A stretch of 16,713 nucleotides of DNA from an uncultured Clostridium sp. (GCF_934754925.1 NZ_CAKVJA010000051.1:1-16713), one strand, 5' to 3'; counted from the stretch's first letter, positions 1 through 6,817 are shown. Notes: a model not told the origin generated them from the sequence alone. Translations and numbers: made by a program.

Positions 1-135
1 GGAGAAATGAAGAAAAGATATGGTTTCATTTATGTAGATAAAGATAATGAAGGAAACGGTACTTTAAATAGAAGTAAGAAAAAGAGTTTCTATTGGTATA
101 AAAAAGTAATAGAAACTAATGGTGAAGAAGTATAA
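1..135 (+). CDS. 6-phospho-beta-glucosidase, C-terminal end (partial)
   Basis: This is the last 44 codons of a gene that begins before the window. The reading frame is open from base 1 and ends in TAA. The peptide contains RYGFIYVD, then a Gly-rich turn, then KKKSFYWYKKVIETNGEE. This is the usual C-terminal signature of bacterial GH1 6-phospho-beta-glucosidases (BglA/BglH type). Known family role: cytoplasmic hydrolysis of PTS-imported phosphorylated beta-glucosides such as cellobiose-6-P or salicin-6-P. The catalytic glutamates lie outside the window, so substrate cannot be judged. A strong terminator at 203-241 ends the transcript, so the gene is the last of its unit. A PTS permease or antiterminator would be expected upstream (inference). 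Confidence 0.85.
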   Translation, partial: GEMKKRYGFIYVDKDNEGNGTLNRSKKKSFYWYKKVIETNGEEV

Positions 136-202
136 GTAACAGTTCAAATCTATTATTTCTTATAAAAGAGTAAAATTGAATATATCTTAATTTAATAATA
201 TT

Positions 203-241
203 ATCTCCCTAAGACCAGATTAGGTTTAGGGAGATTTTTTT
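203..241 (+). terminator. Intrinsic terminator after the beta-glucosidase gene
   Basis: A perfect 10-bp stem (203-212 with 226-235) with a 13-nt loop is followed by a T-run. It closes the upstream transcript about 70 bases after the stop codon. Confidence 0.9.
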
Positions 242-274
242 AGTATTATTTAGATAAATATAATAAAACTTTGA

Positions 275-280
275 TATAAT
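275..280 (+). promoter_or_regulatory. Possible -10 box for the HAD phosphatase gene
   Basis: A perfect TATAAT lies about 40 bases before the start codon and just after the preceding terminator. No good -35 box is seen at the right distance, so this call rests on the -10 hexamer and position alone. Confidence 0.45.
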
Positions 281-320
281 AAGTATGAACATAATAGAAT
301 ACGGAAGAGGGGATTAAGTT

Positions 321-1181
321 ATGATAAAGTTAATAGCAAGTGATATGGATGGAACTTTATTGAATGATGATCATATGATATCAGATGAAAATTTAAGGGC
401 TATAAGAAAAGCTCAGGAAATGGGAAGACATTTTACAATTGTAACAGGTAGAGATTATGCAGCAGTAAAATCATATTTAGAAGATTGTAATTTAAAGTGT
501 GAATGTATTTTAAGTAATGGTGCAGAATATAGAGATGTAAATGGAAATGTAATTGAAAGTGTCTATATGAATAAGAAGAGCGTAAAAATAGTATTTGATA
601 TATTAAATGAAGCAGGCTTATGTATTCAACTAATGACTAATAAGGGTTCATATATAACAAATAAAGAAAATGATAAAAAGGCTATTATTGATAGATTTAA
701 ATTATTTAATCCTAAAATGACTGAGGAAGAAGTAATAGAGTTTGTTGAAAGCTTTCATAAGCAAAGAGGAATGAATTATATAGATAATGTATATGAAATT
801 TTAGACAGTGATGTAGAAGTATTAAAAATAGTAACTTTTGATAATGATGAAAATTTAATAGCAAAATTAAAAGAGAAATTAAAAGAAAATACATCGGATT
901 TAGCAGTAGCATCAACTTTTTCAAACGATATTGAAATAAGCGACATTGAAGCTCAAAAGGGATTAATATTAGCAAAAACAATTAAAAAGATGGGTATAGA
1001 TAAAAGTGAAGTAATAGTACTTGGAGATAGTTTTAATGACTATTCTATGTTTACTGAATTTGAAAATTCATATGCCATGGAAAATGCAATTCCAGAAATT
1101 AAAGAGATTGCAAAGTATATTACTGACACTAATAATAATGATGGAGTAGCAAAGGCTATTTATAAATCTTTAGAAATATAA
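321..1181 (+). CDS. Cof-type HAD-superfamily phosphatase
   Basis: A 286-residue cytoplasmic phosphatase of the HAD superfamily, Cof/YidA (type IIB cap) subfamily, which usually runs 260-290 residues. All four HAD motifs are present: DMDGT at 8-12 with the nucleophile Asp8 and acid/base Asp10; Thr42 in VTGRD; Lys213 in the AQKG stretch; and GDSFND at 235-240 for Mg2+ binding. Residues between about 85 and 190 form the cap domain that sets substrate choice. Family members dephosphorylate sugar phosphates, flavin precursors or pyridoxal phosphate, so the substrate cannot be named here. The start is ATG preceded by GAAGAGGGG. The gene stands alone between two terminators. The neighbouring sugar-phosphate hydrolase is suggestive but not evidence for the substrate. 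Confidence 0.93.
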   Translation: MIKLIASDMDGTLLNDDHMISDENLRAIRKAQEMGRHFTIVTGRDYAAVKSYLEDCNLKCECILSNGAEYRDVNGNVIESVYMNKKSVKIVFDILNEAGLCIQLMTNKGSYITNKENDKKAIIDRFKLFNPKMTEEEVIEFVESFHKQRGMNYIDNVYEILDSDVEVLKIVTFDNDENLIAKLKEKLKENTSDLAVASTFSNDIEISDIEAQKGLILAKTIKKMGIDKSEVIVLGDSFNDYSMFTEFENSYAMENAIPEIKEIAKYITDTNNNDGVAKAIYKSLEI

Positions 1182-1191
1182 TATATTATTT

Positions 1192-1225
1192 AATAACAAG
1201 TTTTATAGAAACTTGTTATTTTTTT
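1192..1225 (+). terminator. Intrinsic terminator after the HAD gene
   Basis: A perfect 12-bp stem (1192-1203 with 1209-1220) with a 5-nt loop runs into a T-tract. It begins 10 bases past the HAD stop codon. Confidence 0.9.
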
Positions 1226-1243
1226 AGAAATTAAAAGGATAAA

Positions 1244-1396
1244 ATGATTTGTAATATTAGAGAGGTTAAATCTAGAGGAGCTGAAGTTATTGGTGTAGCA
1301 TATGAAAATTAAGAATTAGATTTATCTATCTTTGATGAGGTTGTAAGAATATTACAAATTTCAAATAGAATAGTACCAGTATTAGGAGCTAATTAA
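1244..1396 (+). pseudogene. Decayed C-terminal remnant of a glmS-like (SIS domain) gene
   Basis: From an ATG at 1244 the frame gives MICNIREVKSRGAEVIGVAYEN, then TAA at 1310. It continues in the same frame as ELDLSIFDEVVRIL...RIVPVLGAN to a second TAA at 1394. The first half closely resembles the NIREVKARGA.VIGIA stretch of the second SIS domain of glucosamine-6-phosphate synthase (GlmS). The second half retains a weak DEV.RI...PVL echo of the following segment. The final part of GlmS (LLAYY...DVDKPRNLAKSVTVE) is absent, as is everything N-terminal. I read this as a relic with an in-frame nonsense codon, not a functional gene. It is followed directly by a terminator-like hairpin. The homology is judged by eye; the second half is the weak part. 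Confidence 0.6.
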
Positions 1397-1416
1397 TTAG
1401 AGAATTAGCTCCTTTT
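1384..1416 (+). terminator. Terminator-like hairpin at the end of the glmS relic
   Basis: An 11-bp perfect stem (1384-1394 with 1403-1413) with an 8-nt loop is followed by TTTT. The relic's last codons form its left arm. It may be the surviving terminator of the lost gene. It also lies just beyond the end of the small minus-strand reading frame. Confidence 0.6.
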
Positions 1417-1421
1417 AAGGT

Positions 1422-1514
1422 TTAAGGAATTGTTATATCATTAATGAAATCATAAGTAATTTCAATTAGGGTATATGCAATCCCAGTGAGGGTGATAGTT
1501 GCTAATAAAATCAT
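1422..1514 (-). CDS. Possible 30-residue small hydrophobic peptide
   Basis: A minus-strand frame encodes 30 residues beginning MILLATITLTGIAYTLIEIT and ending NDITIP. A GGAG core within TTGGAGTGAT sits at good spacing before the ATG. The first ~17 residues are uniformly hydrophobic and could form one membrane segment; the tail is acidic and polar. The gene lies 84 bases downstream of, and in the same direction as, the ZIP transporter, with no clear terminator between them. I do not recognise a family. Its size and layout are like those of small membrane peptides (holin-like toxins or transporter regulators), but that is speculation. In such AT-rich DNA a 31-codon frame can arise by chance; the ribosome binding site is the main argument for it. 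Confidence 0.35.
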   Translation of the reverse strand: MILLATITLTGIAYTLIEITYDFINDITIP

Positions 1515-1598
1515 ATTATCACTCCAATAAAATAATATATTAATATGGTAGTTAAAAATATAAAAAATATACATTAATTTTACTTTAAGTATAATATT

Positions 1599-2378
1599 TT
1601 AAACAAATAAATGAGTAATAGGCATTATGCTGATTCCTAAAAATATAGAAGCAACAGAAAGTCCAGTGTATCCATACTTTCTAGAGGAAGGTATAAGTTC
1701 ATCTAATGATATATATATCATTATTCCACAAACTACAGCAAAAATTATTCCAAGTATAAGTTCGTTAATAAAGGGTTTTAAACATAAGAAAGCAATTAGT
1801 GCACCTAAGGGCTCTGCCATTCCAGATAGAAATGAATATTTAAGAGCTCTATATTTACTTTTAGTTGCAAAATAAATTGGCATAGCAATGGCAATGCCTT
1901 CAGGAATATTGTGAAGAGCTATAGCTAAAGTTACAGCAATTCCTAATGATGTATCTTGATATCCAGAAACAAAAGTTGCAATACCTTCAGGAAAGTTATG
2001 TATCATAAGAGCTATAGTTGATACTAACCCAACTCTAAAAATATCAAAGTTATTATTGCTGTTAGGTATACTTCCTTTTTCTTCTTCAGGAATAAATATA
2101 TCAATTAAGTAGGCCATTAATGCTCCTATCAATAAGAATAAAATTGACCATAGTATACCATTAACTTTTCCATGATATTTTGAAATGGCTTCTTGAGCTG
2201 TAGGAAATAAATCTGTAAATGAAACTGTAATCATAACGCCTGCAGAAAAGCCTAATGAAAAGGTAAGGAATTTTTCATTTCTAGTTTTACTAAAGAAAAT
2301 AATAACTGCACCTAAAACAGTTGACAATCCTGCGATTGTTGAAAGTAATAATGGAAATAATGAAGCTTTATCAATCAT
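1599..2378 (-). CDS. ZIP family divalent metal transporter (ZupT type)
   Basis: A 259-residue inner-membrane protein with about eight hydrophobic segments, the normal length for bacterial ZupT/ZIP transporters. The ZIP signatures are HNFPEG at residues 127-132 and HNIPEG at 156-161, whose His, Asn and Glu form the binuclear metal site, plus the conserved AEPLGA at 188-193. A charged loop (EEEKG, about 98-102) separates the third and fourth segments, as usual. Family role: uptake of Zn2+ and often Fe2+, Mn2+ or Co2+ into the cytoplasm. The start is ATG, preceded by GAGAGG seven bases upstream. It is transcribed divergently from the LiaF-like gene across a 145-base spacer. No recognisable Zur or Fur box was found. 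A possible small peptide gene follows on the same strand. Confidence 0.93.
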   Translation of the reverse strand: MIDKASLFPLLLSTIAGLSTVLGAVIIFFSKTRNEKFLTFSLGFSAGVMITVSFTDLFPTAQEAISKYHGKVNGILWSILFLLIGALMAYLIDIFIPEEEKGSIPNSNNNFDIFRVGLVSTIALMIHNFPEGIATFVSGYQDTSLGIAVTLAIALHNIPEGIAIAMPIYFATKSKYRALKYSFLSGMAEPLGALIAFLCLKPFINELILGIIFAVVCGIMIYISLDELIPSSRKYGYTGLSVASIFLGISIMPITHLFV

Positions 2379-2485
2379 TCTTAACCTCTCTATATTATTG
2401 TTACATAATTATTTTATGACTAATGATAAATAAAAAGAATATAAAGTTACAATAAAATGTAAAAGTGGTTAAATATTCAATAACA

Positions 2486-2494
2486 TGCTATAAT
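2486..2494 (+). promoter_or_regulatory. Extended -10 promoter for the LiaF-like gene
   Basis: TGCTATAAT is an extended -10 element (TGn plus TATAAT) 29 bases before the GTG start. Only a weak -35 (TGGTTA at about 2466) precedes it, as is common for extended -10 promoters. Confidence 0.6.
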
Positions 2495-2523
2495 TATAAT
2501 CATATATTTTTAGGAGGTAAGTA

Positions 2524-3231
2524 GTGAAAAAAGATTATTCGGCACTTATTTGGGGATTGATATTTGTTATTGTAGGAATTATATTTGGGGGAAATGCACT
2601 TAATATATGGCATGTAGATGTATTTTTTCCAGGATGGTGGACTTTATTTTTAATTATACCTGGATTAATATCAATGGTTAGGTATGGATTTAATTGGGGA
2701 TCAGGTATTTTGGTAATAATAGGATTAGTGTTATTATTCGATGAATTAGATATAATAGATGATGGAGCTATATGGAAGTTAATATTCCCATTAGTTTTAG
2801 TTGCAGTAGGTATATCTATAATTGCATCATTTTTTAGAGGAGGAACTAAAAAAAACATTGAAGCAGATGAGTATAGTAAAAGTAAATCATATAAGTATGA
2901 TTCAACACAATATCCAAGATATACTGCTATTTTAGGTGGTGGAGATTATAAGAATAATACTGAAGATTTAAAAGGTATAGTTGCAGAAGCTATATTAGGT
3001 GGATTATCAATAGATTTAAGAGATGCAAAAATAACTGAAGATATAGTTTTGGAACTTACTGCAGTTTTAGGAGGAATAGATATATTTATTCCTGATAATG
3101 TAAGAGTTGAGATAATATCAGGAGTTCCAGTGTTAGGTGGGTTTGAACATAAAATAAATAGAAATGCTATTTCAGGACCTAAGGTCAGAATTAAATATAC
3201 AGCAGTATTAGGTGGAATAGAAGTTAAATAA
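2524..3231 (+). CDS. LiaF-like membrane protein (TM domain plus LiaF C-terminal domain)
   Basis: A 235-residue protein in two parts. Residues about 8-107 hold four hydrophobic segments, with WHVDVFFPGWWTLFLIIPG matching the DUF5668/LiaF N-terminal membrane domain. A charged linker (about 108-130) leads to a soluble C-terminal domain with three or more AxLGG repeats (TAILGG, EAILGG, TAVLGG, PVLGG, TAVLGG). This is the beta-solenoid pattern of the LiaF C-terminal / 'cell wall-active antibiotics response' domain. In Bacillus, LiaF keeps the LiaSR two-component system off until cell-envelope stress. No liaS or liaR lies next to it here, so its partner is unknown. The start is GTG, preceded by a perfect AGGAGG (2512-2517). 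The function in envelope stress is inferred from the family. Confidence 0.87.
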   Translation: MKKDYSALIWGLIFVIVGIIFGGNALNIWHVDVFFPGWWTLFLIIPGLISMVRYGFNWGSGILVIIGLVLLFDELDIIDDGAIWKLIFPLVLVAVGISIIASFFRGGTKKNIEADEYSKSKSYKYDSTQYPRYTAILGGGDYKNNTEDLKGIVAEAILGGLSIDLRDAKITEDIVLELTAVLGGIDIFIPDNVRVEIISGVPVLGGFEHKINRNAISGPKVRIKYTAVLGGIEVK

Positions 3232-3238
3232 AGTATTA

Positions 3239-3267
3239 TTGACATGGTTTTAAGGCTATGCTAAAAT
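3239..3267 (+). promoter_or_regulatory. Strong promoter for the riboswitch-radical SAM unit
   Basis: TTGACA at 3239-3244, a 17-base spacer and TAAAAT at 3262-3267 with a TG at 3259-3260 form a near-consensus sigma-A promoter with an extended -10. The predicted transcript start near 3274 gives a leader of about 180 bases that carries the whole riboswitch. This makes the unit independent of the LiaF-like gene. Confidence 0.85.
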
Positions 3268-3310
3268 CCTCATACAAATAAAATTTATAATTTAAATATA
3301 GTTTAGTTTT

Positions 3311-3395
3311 CTAGGGTTCCGCAGTTTAAAGCTGGCTGGTCCAAGAGGAAACACACAGTTTACTGTGGACACGGAAGGATAAAAGCCTGGGAGAT
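3311..3395 (+). ncRNA. ykkC-class riboswitch aptamer (probably guanidine-I)
   Basis: The leader carries the hallmark blocks of the ykkC RNA in order: CTAGGGTTCCG (3311-3321), CTGGTCCAAGAG (3336-3347), ACAC, a short hairpin (3354-3358 with 3363-3367), ACGGAAGGATAAAAGCC (3371-3387) and GGGAGA (3389-3394). From memory of the consensus, the AAAAGCC-GGGAGA end fits subtype 1 (guanidine-I). PRPP-sensing relatives have a GGCGGGUAGG-type end. The CCAAGAG block, where guanidine-I usually has CCGAGAG, is a small deviation. The 3' end of the aptamer is the left arm of the terminator that follows. This predicts that ligand binding blocks termination and turns the radical SAM gene on. ykkC class is secure; the ligand is less so. 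Confidence 0.85.
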
Positions 3396-3422
3396 ATTTT
3401 TATAATATCTCTCAGGTTTTTT
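3386..3422 (+). terminator. Riboswitch-controlled intrinsic terminator
   Basis: A 13-bp stem (3386-3398 with 3404-3416, one G-U pair) with a 5-nt loop is followed by six T's. Its left arm overlaps the conserved GCCTGGGAGA end of the aptamer, so aptamer and terminator are mutually exclusive. It lies between the aptamer and the radical SAM ribosome binding site. Confidence 0.9.
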
Positions 3423-3453
3423 AATTTTTTTATTAATAGGAGGATGTATAATA

Positions 3454-4146
3454 ATGAGTAATTTTAGTTATAAGGATGTTTATATTGAAGAAGGTAAAAG
3501 AGTTTTAGAAGTTAATATACTTCCAGAGAAATATTGTAATTTTGATTGTATATTTTGTCCTATAGGAAGATCAAAAAATAAGGTTGATAGTCAGATATCA
3601 TTTAATGAAATTGATGTTGATTTAAATGAACTTGATAATAAAATAGAAGAAACAAAAGCAGAGTTGATATTTATTAACTCAAAGGGAGAGGCATTAATTA
3701 ATGATAAAATTAATAAAATAATTAGTTTTATAAAAAATAAGGGATTAATAGTAAGGTTATTATCTAATGGATATTTATTGGGAAAAGATGAATATAAAAA
3801 AATTGCTAATAATTGTGATGAGGTAATTGGTGAAATAAAAGTTATTACAGAGGAGCATTTTCAAAAAGTTCAAAGACCTATAGAAGGATATACCCTAGAT
3901 AAGTATATTAGTAACATGGCTTTATTTAATAAGCAGTATAAGGGAAAATTTATATCTGAAATTACTATTATCAAGGGATATAACGATAATGAAAAGTCTG
4001 TTAATGAATTAAAAGATATTATTACTAAAATAAAACCTGATAAAGTTATTGTTTCAAGAATAGAAGAGGAAGTATTTAAGAAGAAGCTTGGTATATCTGA
4101 TGAGGAATTACAAAAGATATCAAAAGAAGTATTAAGTTATAAGTAA
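3454..4146 (+). CDS. Small radical SAM protein under ykkC riboswitch control
   Basis: A 230-residue protein with a canonical radical SAM cluster motif CNFDCIFC (Cys28, Cys32, Cys35; CX3CX2C) that binds a [4Fe-4S] cluster and S-adenosylmethionine. INSKGEALIN (about 74-83) occupies the place of the usual GGE-type SAM contact. The LLSNGYLL stretch (about 107-114) and the EITIIKGYND segment (about 169-178) resemble COG0731-type proteins (wyosine-synthase-like). The length allows a partial TIM barrel and little else: no second cluster or SPASM domain is seen. The reaction is unknown. The gene starts with ATG after AGGAGG (3438-3443). It is the only gene between the riboswitch and the next spacer, so its product should relate to the riboswitch ligand. 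No exporter or carboxylase of the kind usually under guanidine-I control is adjacent. Confidence 0.88.
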   Translation: MSNFSYKDVYIEEGKRVLEVNILPEKYCNFDCIFCPIGRSKNKVDSQISFNEIDVDLNELDNKIEETKAELIFINSKGEALINDKINKIISFIKNKGLIVRLLSNGYLLGKDEYKKIANNCDEVIGEIKVITEEHFQKVQRPIEGYTLDKYISNMALFNKQYKGKFISEITIIKGYNDNEKSVNELKDIITKIKPDKVIVSRIEEEVFKKKLGISDEELQKISKEVLSYK

Positions 4147-4395
4147 ACTTTCAATGATAGCTATGCTCTTCAGTAGTTTAACAAATATTAATTTTAGGAA
4201 TATAATTATCTGTATTTAGATTTTATAAAAAATAAATTTATTTAAAGATATAAATTTATATTATTATTTTTAGAAATTTCATTTATAATAAGAATAAATA
4301 TTATTTAACAAATGATTTATTTTTATATAAACATAAGATAAATAATAAAGTATAAATAATTGATAGTTCAATTATAGAAGAGGATGGTGTTTAAG

Positions 4396-5730
4396 ATGAA
4401 AGTTATAATCATCGGTGGTGTAGCAGCAGGAATGAGTGCTGCAGCTAAGTTTAAGAGACTTTCACCAAATGATGACGTTATAGTATATGAAAAGGGTGAT
4501 ATTGTATCTTTTGGTGCTTGTGGATTACCATATTATGTAGGTGGATTCTTTGAGGATTCACAAGAAATGATAGCAAGAACTCCTGAACAGTTTAGGGAGT
4601 CTGGAGTAGAAATACATACAAAACATGAAGTTATAGATGTAGATTTTTCTAATAAAAAAGTAAAAGTTAAAAATCTTATTACAGATGAAATATTAGAAGA
4701 AAATTATGATAAGCTAATGATAGCTAGTGGTGCTAGAGCAATAATTCCACCAATTAAAAATATTGATTTAGAAAATGTAGTTACATTAAAATCAATGGAT
4801 GATGGTGATAAGTTAAGAGAATTAATGGCAAAGGATGAATATAAAAAAGTTGCTATTATAGGAGCTGGATTTATAGGACTTGAAGCTGTTGAGGCTGCTA
4901 AGCATAGAGGTAAAGAAGTTACTGTTATTCAACTTCAAGATAGAGTACTTCAAGAAGTATTTGATAAAGATATAACAGATCTTTTAGAAGAAGAGTTAAG
5001 AGATAAAGGTATTAATCTTTTATTATCAGAAACTGTAGTTGAACTTATAGGAGAGGGGAAAGTTTCTAAGGTTAAAACTGATAAAAGAGAAATTGATGCA
5101 GATATAGTTATACTTGCAACTGGTGTAAAGCCAAATACTGATTTCTTAAAATCTGATGAAATAAAGATGCTTAGAAATGGAGCAATAGTAGTAGATAGTT
5201 ATGGAAGAACATCAGTAGAAGATGTATATTCAGCCGGTGATTGTGCTACTATAAATAATTTAATTACAGGAAAAGAATCATATGTTCCACTTGCAACTGG
5301 AGCTAATAAGCTTGGAAGGATAGTTGGAGAAAATTTAGCAGGACAAAATAATTCATTCCAAGGATCTATGTCATCAAGTTGTATTAAAGTTATGGATATG
5401 GAAGCGGCTAGAACTGGTCTTTCAGAAAAAGAGGTTTTAAATTTAGGATTCAATTACAAAACTAAATTTATAACAGATATGAATCAAACTAGCTACTATC
5501 CTGGTAGAGAAAGAATTTATGTTAAGCTTATTTATGATGCACATACTAAGGTTATATTAGGTGGGCAAGTAGCAGGATATAAAGATGCTGTTCAAAGATG
5601 TAATGTTTTAGCTGCATGTATTTATGCAAAGATGACAACAGAACAACTAGGAATGTTAGATCTTTGTTACTCACCACCATTCTCAAGAACATGGGATGTT
5701 CTTAATGTGGCTGGTAATGTATCAAAATAG
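4396..5730 (+). CDS. FAD-dependent CoA-disulfide reductase / NADH oxidase family flavoprotein
   Basis: A 444-residue pyridine nucleotide-disulfide oxidoreductase, the family's usual length of about 440-450. It has an N-terminal FAD-binding motif (GGVAAGMSAA at the very start), a single redox cysteine in SFGACGLPYY (Cys42) and a second dinucleotide fold (IIGAGFIGLEA) for NAD(P)H. An FAD-contacting segment DVYSAGDCA and a C-terminal dimerisation domain follow. The lone cysteine, rather than a CxxxxC pair, marks the CoA-disulfide reductase / NADH oxidase / NADH peroxidase group. It probably reduces CoA-disulfide, polysulfide or oxygen in the cytoplasm; which one cannot be told. I start at 4396 (MKVIIIGG) because family members begin this way and GAGG lies 12 bases upstream. 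An in-frame ATG at 4384 would overlap that site. Confidence 0.92.
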   Translation: MKVIIIGGVAAGMSAAAKFKRLSPNDDVIVYEKGDIVSFGACGLPYYVGGFFEDSQEMIARTPEQFRESGVEIHTKHEVIDVDFSNKKVKVKNLITDEILEENYDKLMIASGARAIIPPIKNIDLENVVTLKSMDDGDKLRELMAKDEYKKVAIIGAGFIGLEAVEAAKHRGKEVTVIQLQDRVLQEVFDKDITDLLEEELRDKGINLLLSETVVELIGEGKVSKVKTDKREIDADIVILATGVKPNTDFLKSDEIKMLRNGAIVVDSYGRTSVEDVYSAGDCATINNLITGKESYVPLATGANKLGRIVGENLAGQNNSFQGSMSSSCIKVMDMEAARTGLSEKEVLNLGFNYKTKFITDMNQTSYYPGRERIYVKLIYDAHTKVILGGQVAGYKDAVQRCNVLAACIYAKMTTEQLGMLDLCYSPPFSRTWDVLNVAGNVSK

Positions 5731-5756
5731 TAGTAGATAGTATTTATTAATTTCTT

Positions 5757-5808
5757 ATAGTAAAAATGGCTTGAATTTAATTTTCAAGCTATTTTTACTA
5801 TATTTTTT
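5757..5808 (+). terminator. Long intrinsic terminator after the flavoprotein gene
   Basis: A 19-bp stem (5757-5775 with 5783-5801, one G-T pair) with a 7-nt loop ends in a T-tract. It shows that the reading frame running through it into the nitroreductase remnant is not translated from a native start here. Confidence 0.92.
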
Positions 5809-5839
5809 ATATTACTTAATAAATTTTTATTTATATTTA

Positions 5840-6379
5840 ATTGCTTTAGGTTATTCATTAGAAAAAGTTATATTATACTGTACTTCTCTAGGACTTGGAA
5901 CTGTTTGGCTTGGTGGTACTTTTAATAAAGGTAACTTTGCTAAAGCTGTTAACTTAAAAGAAAATGAAATTCTTCCTATTGTTTCACCTGTAGGTTATGA
6001 AGGCGGTAAGAAGTCTCTTTTTGCTAAGGTAGTAGGAAAAAATACTAATAAGCGTAATGACTTTTCTCAATCATTCTTTAATGGTGATTTTAATACTCCT
6101 CTTACAGAAAGTGATGCTGGAGAATTTTATGAACCTCTAGAAATGTTAAGATTAGCACCTTCGTCTATCAATAAACAACCTTGGAGAGTTGTTAAAAAGG
6201 ATGATAAAATACATTTTTATTTTGCAGATGCTAAAACTTCAACAATAATTGATATGGGAATTGCACTTTGTCATTTCCATTTAACAGCTCTAGAAAATAA
6301 TCTTGAAGGTGAATTAAAGATTAATGATCCTAAGATAGAAAATAATAATTTAACTTATGTTATGTCATGGGAAAAGTAA
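5840..6379 (+). pseudogene. 5'-truncated nitroreductase (TM1586-like family)
   Basis: Recognisable homology begins abruptly at about 5840 with IALGYSLEKV, then SLGLGTVWLGGTFNKGNFAK, NEILPIVSPVGY, LRLAPSSINKQPWRVV, DMGIALCHFHLTA and a C-terminal MSWEK. These are the middle and C-terminal parts of a putative-TM-nitroreductase (TM1586-type) flavoprotein. The N-terminal third, roughly 80-90 residues including the FMN-contacting RRS-type segment, is missing. No start codon with a ribosome binding site exists, and the upstream frame runs back into the previous gene's terminator. I infer a deletion that removed promoter, start and N-terminus. The remaining ~180 codons are intact, so the loss is probably recent. 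An ordinary terminator still follows it. Confidence 0.8.
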
Positions 6380-6387
6380 ATATATTT

Positions 6388-6421
6388 ATAAAAAGTTAGT
6401 GTACTGTCACTAACTTTTTAT
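6388..6421 (+). terminator. Hairpin terminator, possibly bidirectional
   Basis: A perfect 14-bp stem (6388-6401 with 6408-6421) with a 6-nt loop. Its arms end in A-rich and T-rich tracts, so it could stop transcription from both sides: the nitroreductase remnant on + and the LysR remnant on -. Confidence 0.85.
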
Positions 6422-6776
6422 TTATCAATATTCATAGCATACTTTTTAAACTTTTTCTTTACTATTGAAAGATATTATTCCTTATTCCAAACCATATAAA
6501 TATTCTTAAATCTTATATCATCCTTTATTTTAACTATAGATATAGTACTCATATTTATTGATTGAGTATATGCAACTATGGCTATCCCTGCCCCTGCTGA
6601 TACAAGACCTGAAAGTAAACTTGCTTCATTTGGCTCTGCTACTATCTTTGGATTATATCTCATTAATTAATAAACTGTTGTAAGTTAATTCTTTCCTCCG
6701 ATTCCATGAAATATTTATAACTTTTAGTTATACTTCTATAATTAATTTCAATTAGACATCTTACCAAATCTAGTGT
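6418..6776 (-). pseudogene. Gutted LysR-type transcriptional regulator
   Basis: On the minus strand, 6663-6475 encodes MRYNPKIVAEPNEASLLSGLVSAGAGIAIV..., a good match to the C-terminal effector domain of LysR regulators, ending NIYMVWNKE. After TAA at 6475 the same frame continues as YLSIVKKKFKKYAMNIDK and stops at 6418. This is a normal LysR C-terminus, so that TAA looks like a nonsense mutation. Upstream (about 6776-6664, another frame) reads LDLVRCLIEINYRSITKSYK...INLQQFIN. By eye this fits a worn LysR helix-turn-helix, with SITK and the following Ser at the right spacing. The middle of the protein, more than 100 residues, is missing. Such regulators often sit beside nitroreductases, as here. 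The C-terminal call is firm; the HTH part is tentative. Confidence 0.65.
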
Positions 6777-6817
6777 TAAACTATTATTATTGTAATTCTT
6801 GCTATTGTTAAGATAAA

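Noticed and set aside
712..981. 89-codon minus-strand frame inside the HAD gene
   Set aside because: It lies wholly within a well-supported gene on the other strand, is leucine-rich low-complexity sequence typical of antisense AT-rich DNA, and has no family resemblance.
2535..3245. Two minus-strand frames opposite the LiaF-like gene
   Set aside because: Their Pro/Asn/Ile-rich sequences are antisense readings of the LGG repeats and membrane segments; no ribosome binding sites.
4147..4395. Spacer between the radical SAM and flavoprotein genes
   Set aside because: Examined for a riboswitch, a small gene or a terminator. It is very AT-rich with no convincing hairpin plus T-run and no frame with a ribosome binding site.
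5771..5839. TTG-started N-terminus extending the nitroreductase remnant upstream
   Set aside because: The frame begins inside the left arm of the preceding terminator and encodes only AT-rich low-complexity residues with no similarity to nitroreductases.
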